From NCBI RefSeq assembly GCF_021403115.1, contig NZ_JAJSSH010000006.1:62001-126000 (forward strand): a stretch of 64,000 bases of DNA, in the 5' to 3' direction. Below the pieces are notes generated by a model that was given only the letters and a program-made list of their open reading frames with translations, did not search any database and was not told the DNA's origin. The position numbers and the translations under genes are program-made. Below, in pieces: positions 1 to 9,017 of this stretch; the stretch's first letter is position 1, and the number at the start of each line of letters is the position of its first letter. The stretch is from Sphingobium sufflavum (GTDB lineage: Bacteria; Pseudomonadota; Alphaproteobacteria; Sphingomonadales; Sphingomonadaceae).

Positions 1-376
1 GGACGTTGGACATGCTTTCCGCGCCGCCCGCGACGGTGATGCCCGCCTCGCCCAGCCGCATCATCTGCGCGGCGGAGACGATGGCCTGCACGCCCGACCC
101 GCACAGCCGGTTCAGCGTCAGCGCGGGCACCGCCGCCGGAATACCGGACTGGAGCGCGATGACCTTGGACAGCATATTGTCGCGCGCGCTGGTCTGCATG
201 ACCTGCCCGATCACGACATGGCCGACATCCTCCGGCGCCACATTGGCGCGCCTGAGCGCCTCCGTCGTCACCAGCGCACCCAGTTCCGAAGGCTTGAACC
301 CCTTCAGCGTGCCACCGAAATCACCGACCGCCGTGCGGACACCGCTGACGATATAGACATCCTGTAGTTCAGACAT
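1..376 (-). CDS. acetyl-CoA C-acyltransferase (thiolase), N-terminal part, cut by window edge
   Basis: The first 125 codons of a thiolase are present; the rest lies beyond position 1. The protein starts MSELQDVYIVSGVRTAVGDF, a typical thiolase N-terminus, and has the nucleophilic cysteine at about residue 92 in LCGSG, followed by AGGAESMSN. Thiolases condense or cleave acyl-CoA and acetyl-CoA in the cytoplasm (beta-oxidation, acetoacetyl-CoA or polyhydroxyalkanoate synthesis). The start ATG is 16 bases after the stop of pccB on the same strand, so the two are probably co-transcribed. This places the thiolase with short-chain acyl-CoA metabolism. The fragment cannot tell a biosynthetic from a degradative thiolase. 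Confidence 0.9.
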   Translation of the reverse strand, partial: MSELQDVYIVSGVRTAVGDFGGTLKGFKPSELGALVTTEALRRANVAPEDVGHVVIGQVMQTSARDNMLSKVIALQSGIPAAVPALTLNRLCGSGVQAIVSAAQMMRLGEAGITVAGGAESMSNV

Positions 377-392
377 GGGGGTTCCTTTCGCC

Positions 393-1925
393 TTACAGCG
401 GGATGTTGTCGTGCTTCTTCCACGGATTTTCCAGCGACTTGTTCCGCAGCTTGCGCAGGCCCAACGCGATGCGCTTGCGGGTCGAGTGCGGCTGGATCAC
501 CTCGTCGATGAAGCCCTTGCTCGCCGCCACGAAGGGGTTGGCGAAACGGTCTTCATATTCCTTCGTCTTTTCAGCGATTTCTTCCGGGGTCTTGCCACGG
601 AAGATGATCTCGACCGCGCCCTTGGCACCCATCACCGCGATTTCGGCGGTGGGCCATGCGAAGTTCAAATCGCCGCGCAGATGCTTGGAGGACATGACGT
701 CATAGGCGCCGCCATAGGCCTTGCGCGTGATGATCGTAATCTTGGGCACCGTCGCCTCGGCATAGGCGAACAGCAGTTTCGCGCCATGCTTGATGATGCC
801 GCTATGCTCCTGGCCCACGCCGGGCAGGAAGCCGGGCACGTCCACGAACGTCACCAGCGGGATGTCGAACGCATCGCAAAAGCGCACGAACCGGCCCGCC
901 TTCTTGGACGAATTGATGTCCAGCACGCCCGCCATCGCCAGTGGCTGGTTGGCGACGATGCCGACGGTCCTGCCCTCGACCCGGCCGAAACCGACGATGA
1001 TGTTGGGCGCGTGCGCGGGCTGCACCTCGAAGAAATCGCCTTCGTCCAGCACCTTCTTGATGACTTCATGCATGTCATAGGGCTGGTTGGCGTTGGCCGG
1101 GATCACGAAGTCGAGGCTGTTCTCGATCCGGTCCCAGGCGTCCACGGTCGGGCGCGTCGGCACCGGCTCACGGTTGGATGCGGGCAGATAGTCCACGAAG
1201 TCGCGGACGGAGAGCAGCGCCTCCAGGTCGTTCTCGAACGCGATGTCGGCCACGCCGGACTTGGTCGTGTGCGTGATCGCGCCGCCCAGTTCCTCCTGCG
1301 TGACGATCTCGTTCGTCACCGTCTTCACCACGTCCGGGCCGGTCACGAACATGAAGCTCGAATCCTTCACCATGAAGATGAAGTCGGTCATCGCGGGGGA
1401 ATAGACCGCGCCGCCCGCGCACGGGCCCATGATGACGCTGATCTGCGGGATCACGCCGGATGCGTTGACGTTGCGCTGGAAAATCTCGGCGTAACCGGCG
1501 AGCGATGCGACGCCCTCCTGGATGCGCGCGCCGCCGGAATCGTTCAGGCCGATGAACGGTGCGCCGACCTTCATCGCCATGTCCATGACCTTGCAGATCT
1601 TCATCGCGTGCCGCTCCGACACCGCGCCGCCGAACACCGTGAAATCCTGGCTGAACAGGAAGACGAGGCGGCCGTTGATCGTGCCCGATCCGGTGACGAC
1701 GCCGTCGCCGGGGATGTGATTCTCGTTCATGCCGAAATCGACGCAATTATGCTCGACATACATGTCGACCTCTTCGAAACTGCCCTCGTCGAGCAGGACT
1801 TCGATGCGTTCGCGGGCGGTCAGGCGGCCCTTGGCATGTTGGTTGTCGATGCGCCGCTGTCCACCGCCCAAACGGGCAGCGTCGCGCTTGGCTTCGAGCT
1901 TTTCGAGAATGGCGAGCTTGGACAT
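393..1925 (-). CDS. pccB: propionyl-CoA carboxylase beta chain (carboxyltransferase subunit)
   Basis: This 510-residue protein has the two-lobed acyl-CoA carboxyltransferase fold. N-terminal landmarks are [20 protein letters not shown] and [13 protein letters not shown]-terminal ones are [32 protein letters not shown] and [10 protein letters not shown]. Its length fits PccB (about 510). It moves a carboxyl group from biotin to propionyl-CoA, giving methylmalonyl-CoA; the biotin-carrying alpha chain is not in this window. The ATG at 1925 was preferred over an upstream in-frame extension because homology begins at [14 protein letters not shown] and a CAGGAA ribosome site lies about 10 bases upstream. 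It is divergent from an ScfR-type regulator that probably controls it. Confidence 0.95.
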   Translation of the reverse strand: MSKLAILEKLEAKRDAARLGGGQRRIDNQHAKGRLTARERIEVLLDEGSFEEVDMYVEHNCVDFGMNENHIPGDGVVTGSGTINGRLVFLFSQDFTVFGGAVSERHAMKICKVMDMAMKVGAPFIGLNDSGGARIQEGVASLAGYAEIFQRNVNASGVIPQISVIMGPCAGGAVYSPAMTDFIFMVKDSSFMFVTGPDVVKTVTNEIVTQEELGGAITHTTKSGVADIAFENDLEALLSVRDFVDYLPASNREPVPTRPTVDAWDRIENSLDFVIPANANQPYDMHEVIKKVLDEGDFFEVQPAHAPNIIVGFGRVEGRTVGIVANQPLAMAGVLDINSSKKAGRFVRFCDAFDIPLVTFVDVPGFLPGVGQEHSGIIKHGAKLLFAYAEATVPKITIITRKAYGGAYDVMSSKHLRGDLNFAWPTAEIAVMGAKGAVEIIFRGKTPEEIAEKTKEYEDRFANPFVAASKGFIDEVIQPHSTRKRIALGLRKLRNKSLENPWKKHDNIPL

Positions 1926-2001
1926 GCGGATTATCGTTCCTGTTGTGAATAGCTCCGGATGAGGCGCACTCTCAGGCTTTGGGCTCAAGCGCAACTGTGA
2001 A

Positions 2002-2033
2002 TTTGCGGAATTGCAAATTGCAAATTTGCAAAC
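2002..2033. promoter_or_regulatory. TTGCAAA repeat array, putative operator of the ScfR/RamB-type regulator
   Basis: In the 163-base divergent region between pccB and the regulator gene, TTGCAAA occurs three times (2011-2017, 2018-2024, 2026-2032), preceded by a diverged copy TTTGCGGAA at 2002-2010. The last copy forms an AATTTGCAAA core. RamB-type regulators in actinobacteria bind AA-rich TTTGCAAA motifs, so this array is a strong candidate for the autoregulatory and pccB operator. The repeats are seen; the binding is inferred. Confidence 0.6.
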
Positions 2034-2088
2034 TAGGGGCCACACATATGTTTTGGTTGGTTATGTTGTTAAGGCGGAAGGAAACAGC

Positions 2089-3504
2089 TTGGCGCGCGGC
2101 ACCCGCCTCTTCGTCGGTCCGAAGGTCCGGCAACTCCGGCTTGAACAGCGGCTGGATCAGGCCGGCATGGCCCGATTGCTGGGCATTTCGGTCAGCTATC
2201 TCTCCCAGCTTGAAAATGACGACCGCCCCCTGACCGCGAAGGTCAAGGCCGCCCTCGCCCGCGCCTTCCCGCTCGACTGGTCCAGCTTCGACGAGCGGCA
2301 GGAGGAGCAGTTACTGGGCGCCTTCAACTGGGCAATGGCCAGCCCCGCCGTCGGCTCTCCCCCCGCCGACCCGGAACGGACGGAGCGGCTGCTGCTCCAC
2401 TATCCCGATTTCGCCGCCCGCTATGTCGACCTCCACCACGCCTGGCGGCAGGCGCAGGACCGCATCGCGATGATGGAGGAGGCGCTGGCCAGCGACGCCG
2501 CCCCCGCCGCCCGCATGCCGTGGGAACTGGTGCGCGACTGGTTTCACGAGGCAGGCAATTATATCCACGCCCTCGATTGCCGGGCGGAGGATCTGGCGGA
2601 GGAACTGGGCCTCACCGGCCCGGACGCCGAAACCCGCCTGATCGCAGCCCTTGCCGACCGCCACGGCTGCGCGACCGATCTCGTGGAGGCGTCCGGCGAC
2701 ATGCAGCGTGCCTTTGATCCCCACGCCAATCGCCTGCGCATCAACGCCGCCCAGCCACCGCAAACCCGCGCCTTCCTGCTCGCGGTGCAACTCATGCGGC
2801 TGGAGGCAGGCGACATGCTCGCCGAACTGGTGGCCGGCGCCCGGACCGGAGACCGGGGCACAGATGCTCTTCTCCATATCGGCCTTGCCAACTATGGCGC
2901 GGGCGCGCTCCTCATGCCTTATCGCCGCTTCCGGGATACAGCGCGCGAACTGCGCCATGACATCGATCCGCTGGCCCGCGCCTTCGGGGTCAGCTTCGAA
3001 CAAGCCTGCCATCGCCTCTCCACCCTGCAACGGCCGGGCGCGCGGGGGATCCCCTTCTTCTTCTGCCGCGTCGACATGGCGGGCAATATCACCAAGCGGC
3101 ACAGCGCCACCCGCTTGCAATTCGCCCGTTTCGGCGGAGCCTGTCCGCTCTGGGTGGTGCATGAGGCTGTGGCGATCCCCGACCGTATCCAGGTGCAGCT
3201 TGGCGAGACACCCGATGGCGTGCGCTATGTTTCCATGGCGCGCGGGCTGGTGAAACCTTCGGGCAGCTATGCCCGCGCCCCGCGTCGCTACGCCGTGGTG
3301 CTGGGCTGCGAGATAGAGCATGCGGCCAACTTCATCTATGCCGATGGCCTGCGGCTGGCAGACGAGGCGGCTGCGACTCCCATAGGCACCAGTTGCCGCC
3401 TGTGCCCTCGACAGGGCTGCGACCAGCGTGCCTTCCCCCCCATCGACCGCCCGATCCGCGTAGACCCGGACCATCGCCATGTCGTGCCCTATTCGGTGGA
3501 ATGA
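2089..3504 (+). CDS. short-chain fatty acyl regulator, XRE/ScfR (RamB-like) family
   Basis: This 471-residue regulator has an N-terminal XRE helix-turn-helix (about residues 8-60, including MARLLGISVSYLSQLEND), a central IrrE/ImmA-like region and a C-terminal domain ending in the cysteine-rich SCRLCPRQGC. That architecture is the ScfR/RamB family, which controls propionate and acetate catabolism and is often found beside pcc genes, as here. The metallopeptidase HExxH of the IrrE-like domain is not intact (LLAVQLMRLEAG). I chose TTG at 2089 because GGAAGGAAA lies 7 bases upstream and the protein then begins MARGTRLFVGPKVRQLR, as relatives do; an upstream in-frame TTG at 2011 would lie inside the putative operator. 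Confidence 0.87.
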   Translation: MARGTRLFVGPKVRQLRLEQRLDQAGMARLLGISVSYLSQLENDDRPLTAKVKAALARAFPLDWSSFDERQEEQLLGAFNWAMASPAVGSPPADPERTERLLLHYPDFAARYVDLHHAWRQAQDRIAMMEEALASDAAPAARMPWELVRDWFHEAGNYIHALDCRAEDLAEELGLTGPDAETRLIAALADRHGCATDLVEASGDMQRAFDPHANRLRINAAQPPQTRAFLLAVQLMRLEAGDMLAELVAGARTGDRGTDALLHIGLANYGAGALLMPYRRFRDTARELRHDIDPLARAFGVSFEQACHRLSTLQRPGARGIPFFFCRVDMAGNITKRHSATRLQFARFGGACPLWVVHEAVAIPDRIQVQLGETPDGVRYVSMARGLVKPSGSYARAPRRYAVVLGCEIEHAANFIYADGLRLADEAAATPIGTSCRLCPRQGCDQRAFPPIDRPIRVDPDHRHVVPYSVE

Positions 3505-3586
3505 CCCTAACCTCTTAGAGGGACGAGCCAAGGGTGGGTAGCGGCCCTCCGTACCCCGATGCGCTCACCCCTGCACCTCCCCCACA

Positions 3587-3666
3587 CGTCATCCCGGCAA
3601 AAGCTGGGATCTGTCGCAGCGAAGCACCACCTGCTGAGGAATATCCCAGTCTTCGCCGGGATGACG
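3587..3666. repeat. extragenic inverted repeat (REP-like)
   Basis: Two 24-base arms (3587-3610 and 3643-3666) are inverted copies beginning CGTCATCCCGGC, with about three mismatches and a 32-base loop. It lies between the convergent 3' ends of the ScfR-type gene and gor. The GTCATCCCGGC arm is a common extragenic palindrome in sphingomonads and other proteobacteria; it may act as a bidirectional terminator or mRNA-stabilising element. No second copy was noticed in this window. Confidence 0.7.
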
Positions 3667-3687
3667 AGAAATGAGGCGAGTTAGCCC

Positions 3688-5037
3688 CTATTTCATCAAC
3701 ACCAGTTCCTCCGCCATGCTGGGATGCAGCGCGACTGTATCGTCGAAATCCGCCTTGGTCAGGCCCGCCTTCACCGCAATGGCGGCGGCCTGCAAAATTT
3801 CCGGCGCATCCGGCCCGATCATGTGGATGCCCACGACCTGCCCCGTCTCGCCATGGCAGACCAGCTTGTAGAGGCTGCGCTCGTTGCGTCCCGCCAGCAC
3901 ATTCTTCATCGCGCGGAAATCGGATGAATAGACCTTGATCGTGCCCAGCTTGTTGCGCGCCTCCGCCTCGGTCAGGCCGACGGAGGCAATCGGCGGCTGC
4001 GAGAAGACCGCGCTCGGCACGCAGCTGTAATCGACCGTGCGCGGCGTGTTGCCGAACACCGTATCCGCAAAGGCCTGCCCCTCGCGGATCGCCACCGGGG
4101 TCAACTGGATACGGTCGGTCACATCGCCCACCGCATAGACGCTCTCGACATTGGTGCGGTTCTGCTCATCCACCTTGATTGCGCCCTGATCGTTCAACTC
4201 GATCCCAGCGTTCTCCAACCCCAGTCCGGCGATATGCGGCTTGCGGCCCATGGCGAACAATATCTGGTCGCAGTCGATGGGGTCGCCCGGCCCCTTCAGA
4301 TGCGCGCGCAGGCTGCCATCCTCCAGTTTCTCGATCCGCTCGAACGGAGCGTTGAAGCGGAAGATGATGCCCTTACCCATGGAGATTTGCAGGAGCCGAT
4401 CGCGTAACTGCTCATCATAGCCCCGCAGGATCGTGTCCGAGCGGTTGACGATCGTCACCTGGCTGCCAAACTCATGGAAAATACCTGCAAACTCATTGGC
4501 GATATAGCCGCCCCCCGCGATCAGGATGCGGCGCGGCAACTTGTCCAGATGGAACACCTCGTTGGAGGTGATGCCATGCTCCGCCCCCTCAATGTCCGGC
4601 AACACCGGCCATGCACCCGTTGCGATCAATATCCTGCCCGCCGTCACCACCTTGCCGCTGGCCAGCCGCACAGCGTTCGGCCCCTCGATGATGGCGCGTT
4701 CGTGGAAGATCGTGACCTTATTCTTGTCCAGTGTCTCGGTATAGAGGCCGTTCAGCCGATCGACCTCGCCCAGCACGCTGTCACGCAGGCGCGGCCAGTC
4801 GAACGAACATTCCGGCACATTCCAGCCAAACCGGCGGGCATCATGCAGATCCTCCGCGAAATGCGCGCCATAGACGAGCAGTTTCTTGGGCACGCAGCCG
4901 CGAATGACGCAGGTGCCACCAACACGATATTCCTCCGCGACCGCCACCCGCGCGCCATAGGCTGCGGATACGCGCGACGCCCTTACGCCACCGGACCCGG
5001 CACCGATCACAAACAGGTCGAAATCAAACTCGCTCAT
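3688..5037 (-). CDS. gor: glutathione-disulfide reductase
   Basis: This 449-residue flavoprotein reduces glutathione disulfide with NADPH in the cytoplasm. An FAD-binding GAGSGGVRASR sits at about residues 12-22. The redox disulfide is GGTCVIRGCVPKK (Cys43 and Cys48). The NADPH site is GGGYIANEFAGIF followed by NRSDTILRGYD, whose arginines fit NADPH rather than NADH. The C-terminus carries the catalytic HPSMAEE. This set, and the VIRGC spacing, favours glutathione reductase over lipoamide dehydrogenase or mercuric reductase. It stands alone, convergent with the ScfR-type regulator. Confidence 0.95.
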   Translation of the reverse strand: MSEFDFDLFVIGAGSGGVRASRVSAAYGARVAVAEEYRVGGTCVIRGCVPKKLLVYGAHFAEDLHDARRFGWNVPECSFDWPRLRDSVLGEVDRLNGLYTETLDKNKVTIFHERAIIEGPNAVRLASGKVVTAGRILIATGAWPVLPDIEGAEHGITSNEVFHLDKLPRRILIAGGGYIANEFAGIFHEFGSQVTIVNRSDTILRGYDEQLRDRLLQISMGKGIIFRFNAPFERIEKLEDGSLRAHLKGPGDPIDCDQILFAMGRKPHIAGLGLENAGIELNDQGAIKVDEQNRTNVESVYAVGDVTDRIQLTPVAIREGQAFADTVFGNTPRTVDYSCVPSAVFSQPPIASVGLTEAEARNKLGTIKVYSSDFRAMKNVLAGRNERSLYKLVCHGETGQVVGIHMIGPDAPEILQAAAIAVKAGLTKADFDDTVALHPSMAEELVLMK

Positions 5038-5377
5038 CGCCGATCCTCTGGGCCATCATGCTGGTGGCGCATATGGCGTGCGCCCCCCACCCCGCGCAAC
5101 CGGCTTTTCCCGCTCAGACTGATCGACGGCCTGCGTCATCAGGACAGCATGGGAACCGGACGCCGCCCATTCCCGTTTCAGGCCATCATTCCCCAATCAG
5201 GGGATGATCCCGTACGCATCCCATTGTAAACGCCATTCCTGGCAAGGACAGAATCATGTCACTAGGACGACATTTGTGCGACAGGTGCGCGGTAGCGAAT
5301 ATTGTTACATGAAGGCATTGCCATAGCTTGACCGCGACATTCATCCTATCCGTCCCCGCAACTCCCGTAGGCCGCCG
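5038..5377. other. divergent intergenic region between gor and the mlaA-like gene
   Basis: This 340-base stretch has no convincing gene. It must hold the gor promoter on the minus strand and the mlaA-like promoter on the plus strand. A stem-loop at 5185-5208 (ATCATtCCCC and GGGGATGAT arms) is the only clear structure. The part nearest the mlaA-like gene (about 5230-5340) is more AT-rich than its surroundings, as expected for a promoter, but I cannot fix a -35/-10 pair with confidence. Confidence 0.4.
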
Positions 5378-6499
5378 TTGTGCGAACCGGCTTTCTTCCC
5401 GACAAAAGGCAGGTCATTGAGCGTTTCATCTCTCGCATTGGCGATATTCCTGACGGGCGCTCAGGCGGCACCCAACGCTGTTCCCGCCACCACCCCTGAT
5501 ACGACATCGCCAGCTCCGGTTGCTCCGGCGCTGCCCGCCGATGCCTTTGCCGCAGGCTCCACTACGGTCGGAGGCGATGGGCAACAGCCGCCTGCCGACA
5601 GTGCGCAGGCCGCATCGAGCGACAAACCCGACCTGTCCGACAACGACAGCATCGTCGTCACCGCCCGTCGCAAGCGATTGGCCACACCGACCGATCCGCT
5701 CGTCGGCGTCAACGCCGCGTCCTTCGAAGCCATCCAGGCCGTGGACAAGCTGGTCGTCGGCCCGACCGCCAAAAGCTATGAAAAGATCGTGCCGAAGCCG
5801 GTCCGCAACGGCTTGCGCAACGTCCTCATCAATCTGGCCGAACCGATTGTTTTCGTGAACTTCCTGCTCCAATTCAAACCGGGCAAGGCGTTCGAGACGG
5901 TCGGCCGCTTCGCGATCAACAGCACCGTCGGCGTCGCGGGCCTGTTCGATATGGCCAAGCGCAAGCCATTCCACCTACCCTATCGCCAGAACGGCTTTGC
6001 CAACACCTTTGGCTATCATGGCATCGGCAACGGACCGTTCCTGTTCGTGCCCATCCTTGGCCCGACGACGGCCCGCGATCTGGTCGGCCGCATCCTCGAC
6101 CTCAGCCTCATCCCCGCCGTCGCGGGCAAGCCCTTCAACGATCCGCTCTATGGTCTGGGCACCGGCACGGTGAAAGCCATGAACGACCGCGTCGAGTTCG
6201 ACGAGCAGATCGAGGTCGCACGCGACAGCGACGATCCCTACACGGCGACGCGCGAATTTTATCTCAAGCGCCGCCGCGCCGAAATCAACGCGCTGCATAG
6301 CCCCGAATATCGCCGCCGCAAGGGCATCCCCGATCCGGTCCTGCCGCGCATCGCCCCCCATGTCCCCAATGGAGCGGTACCGGGCAGCCCGGCAGCAACG
6401 CCTACGACCTCCATACCCAACAGCACAGGGATGGTCCCAGCCGCACCAGCGCCGGAAACCCCGGTGGCAGGCACGCCCGCGCTGGCTCCAGCACAATAG
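5378..6499 (+). CDS. mlaA: MlaA (VacJ) family outer-membrane lipid asymmetry protein
   Basis: The conserved MlaA domain runs from about residue 110 (VDKLVVGPTAKSYEK) through LREPIVF-like NLAEPIVFVNFLLQFKPGKA, FAINSTVGVAGLFD and FGYHGIGNGPFLFVPILGP to about 300. MlaA removes mislocalised phospholipids from the outer leaflet of the outer membrane with the MlaBCDEF system, whose genes are not here. The signal sequence ends TGAQA and has no lipobox cysteine, so this member may be a non-lipidated secreted form. Before the domain there is an Ala/Pro-rich stretch and the motif DSIVVTARRKR (residues 90-100), which resembles a TonB box; after it comes a Pro/Ala-rich tail. The start is uncertain: TTG at 5378 gives a positively charged signal-peptide N-region, TTG at 5417 a shorter one. 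Confidence 0.87.
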   Translation: MCEPAFFPTKGRSLSVSSLALAIFLTGAQAAPNAVPATTPDTTSPAPVAPALPADAFAAGSTTVGGDGQQPPADSAQAASSDKPDLSDNDSIVVTARRKRLATPTDPLVGVNAASFEAIQAVDKLVVGPTAKSYEKIVPKPVRNGLRNVLINLAEPIVFVNFLLQFKPGKAFETVGRFAINSTVGVAGLFDMAKRKPFHLPYRQNGFANTFGYHGIGNGPFLFVPILGPTTARDLVGRILDLSLIPAVAGKPFNDPLYGLGTGTVKAMNDRVEFDEQIEVARDSDDPYTATREFYLKRRRAEINALHSPEYRRRKGIPDPVLPRIAPHVPNGAVPGSPAATPTTSIPNSTGMVPAAPAPETPVAGTPALAPAQ

Positions 6500-6548
6500 C
6501 ACGTTCGCCATGTCCCCGACGCGGGAGCATGGCGAAGCCCACCATCGT

Positions 6549-8060
6549 TCAGGTCAGCGCGCGCTCGATCAGCGCCATGGTGGACGGATCGAAACCCTTT
6601 GGTCCTTCGCTCTCGATGGCCTTGGCGATCGACTTGCCCAGTTCCACGCCGAACTGGTCAAAGCTGTTGATGCCCAGCAACACACCATTGGCAAAAGTGC
6701 GATGCTCGTAGAAGGCGATCAACGCGCCCAGCGCATTAGGCGTCAGCGCATCCAGCAAAATCGTGGAGGACGGCCGATTGCCGGGATAGGTGCGCGCCGG
6801 GTCGTCGCTCTCCTTACCCTGCATCAACGCGGCCCCCTGCGCGAAGCAATTGATCAGTAGCGTATCATGATGCGCCGGATCCTGCCGGTCGCCCGCCTCC
6901 GTGACCGCGATGAACTCGACGGGGATGAGGTGCGTGCCCTGATGCAGCAACTGGAACACCGCATGCTGTGCATCCGTGCCGACGCCACCCCATGTCACCG
7001 GCGCGGTCGGTCCATCGACGGCCACGCCATCGCGCGTCACCGCCTTGCCATTGCTCTCCATCTCCAGTTGCTGGAGATAGCTTGGCAACAGCCGCAACCG
7101 CTCGTCATAGGCAAAGACCGCGCGCGTCTGGCACTCACGCACCCGCGCATAATATTGATCGACAAAGGCCGCGCGCAGCGGTGCATTGTCGCGCGGCGGC
7201 GTGGTGCGGAAATGGCGGTCCATCTCCGCCGCACCTTCCAGCAACTCCTCGAACCCGGCCCAGCCCAGCGCCATGGCGACGGGAAAGCCGATGGACGACC
7301 AGAGCGAATAACGCCCCCCGATGCTTTCCGGGAAAGGCAGGATACGCGTTTCGTCCACGCCCCATTCCATCGCCTTTTCCGGCGCGGCGGTCAGCGCGAT
7401 CACCCGGCCATAGGGATCGTCCACCCCCGCATCCATCATCCACTGGAGCGCGCTGGCGGCGTTCAGCATCGTCTCGCCCGTGGTAAAGGTCTTGGACGCG
7501 ACCGCAATCAACGTCGCATGGGGGTCAAAGCCCTTGATCGCCTCCTCCAGCGCGGCGCCATCGACATTGCTGACCACCGCGACATCGTAACGATCGCTGT
7601 TCCGCGCCAGCGCATCGACCAACAGATCCGGTCCCAGCGCCGATCCGCCGATGCCGATGTGCAGCACATGGCGCACTTCGCCCAGCGCTTCCGCCTCAAT
7701 CGCGTCGATCAAGGTCCGCATGCGTGACCGCAGCATCTTGGCTTCCTTGACCGTCTCTGCCCGGCCCTCTCCGCGCAGCGCGCTATGCTCGACCGCGCGA
7801 CCCTCGCTGTTATTGATCGCCTCGCCCGCAAACATCGCCGTACGCGCGCCTGCCAGATCGGCGGCATCGGCAAGGTCGACAAAGGCGTCGACCGTCGCGT
7901 CCAGCAAATGGGTCTTGGCGAAGTCGAACCGGGTGCCTCCCACTTCGATAACATGCTTGGCCAGCCGGTCCGGGTCGTTGGTGAATATCGTCCTCAGTTC
8001 AGGGACATCGGCTGCCTTCAGCGCGCTCCAGATCGCTCCGATGCGTGAATCGTCCGTCAT
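6549..8060 (-). CDS. pgi: glucose-6-phosphate isomerase
   Basis: This 503-residue cytoplasmic enzyme interconverts glucose 6-phosphate and fructose 6-phosphate. Family signatures are present: IGIGGSALGPDLL (sugar-phosphate binding), SKTFTTGETM, GGRYSLWSSIGFPVA and the C-terminal GINSFDQFGVELGKSIAK with its catalytic lysine. The length is at the short end of the usual 500-550. The start is ATG at 8060 (MTDDSRIGAIW); an adjacent upstream TTG is less likely. It is convergent with the mlaA-like gene and divergent from lepB, so it is probably monocistronic. Confidence 0.96.
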   Translation of the reverse strand: MTDDSRIGAIWSALKAADVPELRTIFTNDPDRLAKHVIEVGGTRFDFAKTHLLDATVDAFVDLADAADLAGARTAMFAGEAINNSEGRAVEHSALRGEGRAETVKEAKMLRSRMRTLIDAIEAEALGEVRHVLHIGIGGSALGPDLLVDALARNSDRYDVAVVSNVDGAALEEAIKGFDPHATLIAVASKTFTTGETMLNAASALQWMMDAGVDDPYGRVIALTAAPEKAMEWGVDETRILPFPESIGGRYSLWSSIGFPVAMALGWAGFEELLEGAAEMDRHFRTTPPRDNAPLRAAFVDQYYARVRECQTRAVFAYDERLRLLPSYLQQLEMESNGKAVTRDGVAVDGPTAPVTWGGVGTDAQHAVFQLLHQGTHLIPVEFIAVTEAGDRQDPAHHDTLLINCFAQGAALMQGKESDDPARTYPGNRPSSTILLDALTPNALGALIAFYEHRTFANGVLLGINSFDQFGVELGKSIAKAIESEGPKGFDPSTMALIERALT

Positions 8061-8189
8061 CAACCCTGTCTCCGTCTATGCCTTCGCCACCGTCCTAGCC
8101 AATATGCGGCTATATTGCACCCGCACAATGCACTGCCCGCTCCCTCACCTCGGCTTGACGTGGCAACACTCTGCCCGCAAAGACGGCCG

Positions 8190-9017
8190 ATGGCGGGAAC
8201 CGGAAAAACGTCCGAGACAAAGGACTTCATCAGCTTCACGATCAAGCTCGCGCTGATCGTGTTCGTGGTGCGCAGCTTCATCGCCGCGCCGTTCAACATT
8301 CCGTCCGAATCCATGCAGCCTCGCCTGCTGATCGGGGACTATCTGCTCGTCGCAAAATGGCCCTATGGCTATTCGCGCTACAGCCTGCCGTTCAGCCTGC
8401 CACTGATCCCCGGCCGCATCCTGCCCAGCGCCCCCACCCCCGGCGACGTCGTGGTGTTCAAGGCACCCGCGAACCTCAGCGAGGACTGGATAAAGCGCGT
8501 CGTCGCCCTGCCCGGCGACATGGTGCAGGTGCGCGGCGGCACCCTTTATCTCAACGGAAAGGCCGTGCCGAAGAAGCGCATCGCCGACTTGGTCATTCCC
8601 GTCACGCCCAACATGCTGGATGCGACCCGGACCGCCGGCGGCGCGTCCCCCTGCTATCGCGCCAAATATGAAGTGCATAGCGCGGACGATTCGCTCAAAT
8701 GTCGCTACCCGCAGTTTCACGAGACCCTGCCCAACGGTCGCAGCTATAATGTCCTCGACCTGGAAGACGGGCCAGAGGATAATACCGAAGTTATGATCGT
8801 GCCGCAGGATCATGTCTTCGTCATGGGCGACAATCGCGATCGCAGCGCGGACAGCCGCGTGCCGGTCGCCAATGGCGGCGTCGGCTTCCTGCCGCAGAAA
8901 AATCTGGTGGGCCGCGCCCTTGTCTCCGTCTTCGCGACGGACGGCTCCGCCAACTGGCTGCTTCCCTGGACCTGGTTCACCGCCGCGCGCACCGACCATA
9001 TCGGGGACGGGTTCTGA
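8190..9017 (+). CDS. lepB: signal peptidase I
   Basis: This 275-residue inner-membrane serine protease removes signal peptides from exported proteins. One N-terminal membrane segment (LALIVFVVRSFIAAPF) precedes the catalytic serine in IPSESMQP; the catalytic lysine is in DWIKRVVALPGD; the conserved GDNRDRSADSR follows near the C-terminus. The start MAGTGKTSETKDF at 8190 fits the family; upstream in-frame sequence is not conserved. It is the first gene of the lepB-rnc-era operon, an order common in alphaproteobacteria. Its stop overlaps the proposed CTG start of rnc. Confidence 0.96.
   Translation: MAGTGKTSETKDFISFTIKLALIVFVVRSFIAAPFNIPSESMQPRLLIGDYLLVAKWPYGYSRYSLPFSLPLIPGRILPSAPTPGDVVVFKAPANLSEDWIKRVVALPGDMVQVRGGTLYLNGKAVPKKRIADLVIPVTPNMLDATRTAGGASPCYRAKYEVHSADDSLKCRYPQFHETLPNGRSYNVLDLEDGPEDNTEVMIVPQDHVFVMGDNRDRSADSRVPVANGGVGFLPQKNLVGRALVSVFATDGSANWLLPWTWFTAARTDHIGDGF

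Noticed and set aside
375..1952. 525-codon open frame on the plus strand opposite pccB
   Set aside because: It mirrors pccB; its His/Arg/Asp-rich product has no family features. Long antisense frames are common at this GC content.
5417..6499. Lipoprotein call for the MlaA-like protein
   Set aside because: No cysteine follows the signal-peptide core, so lipid attachment is not supported by the sequence.
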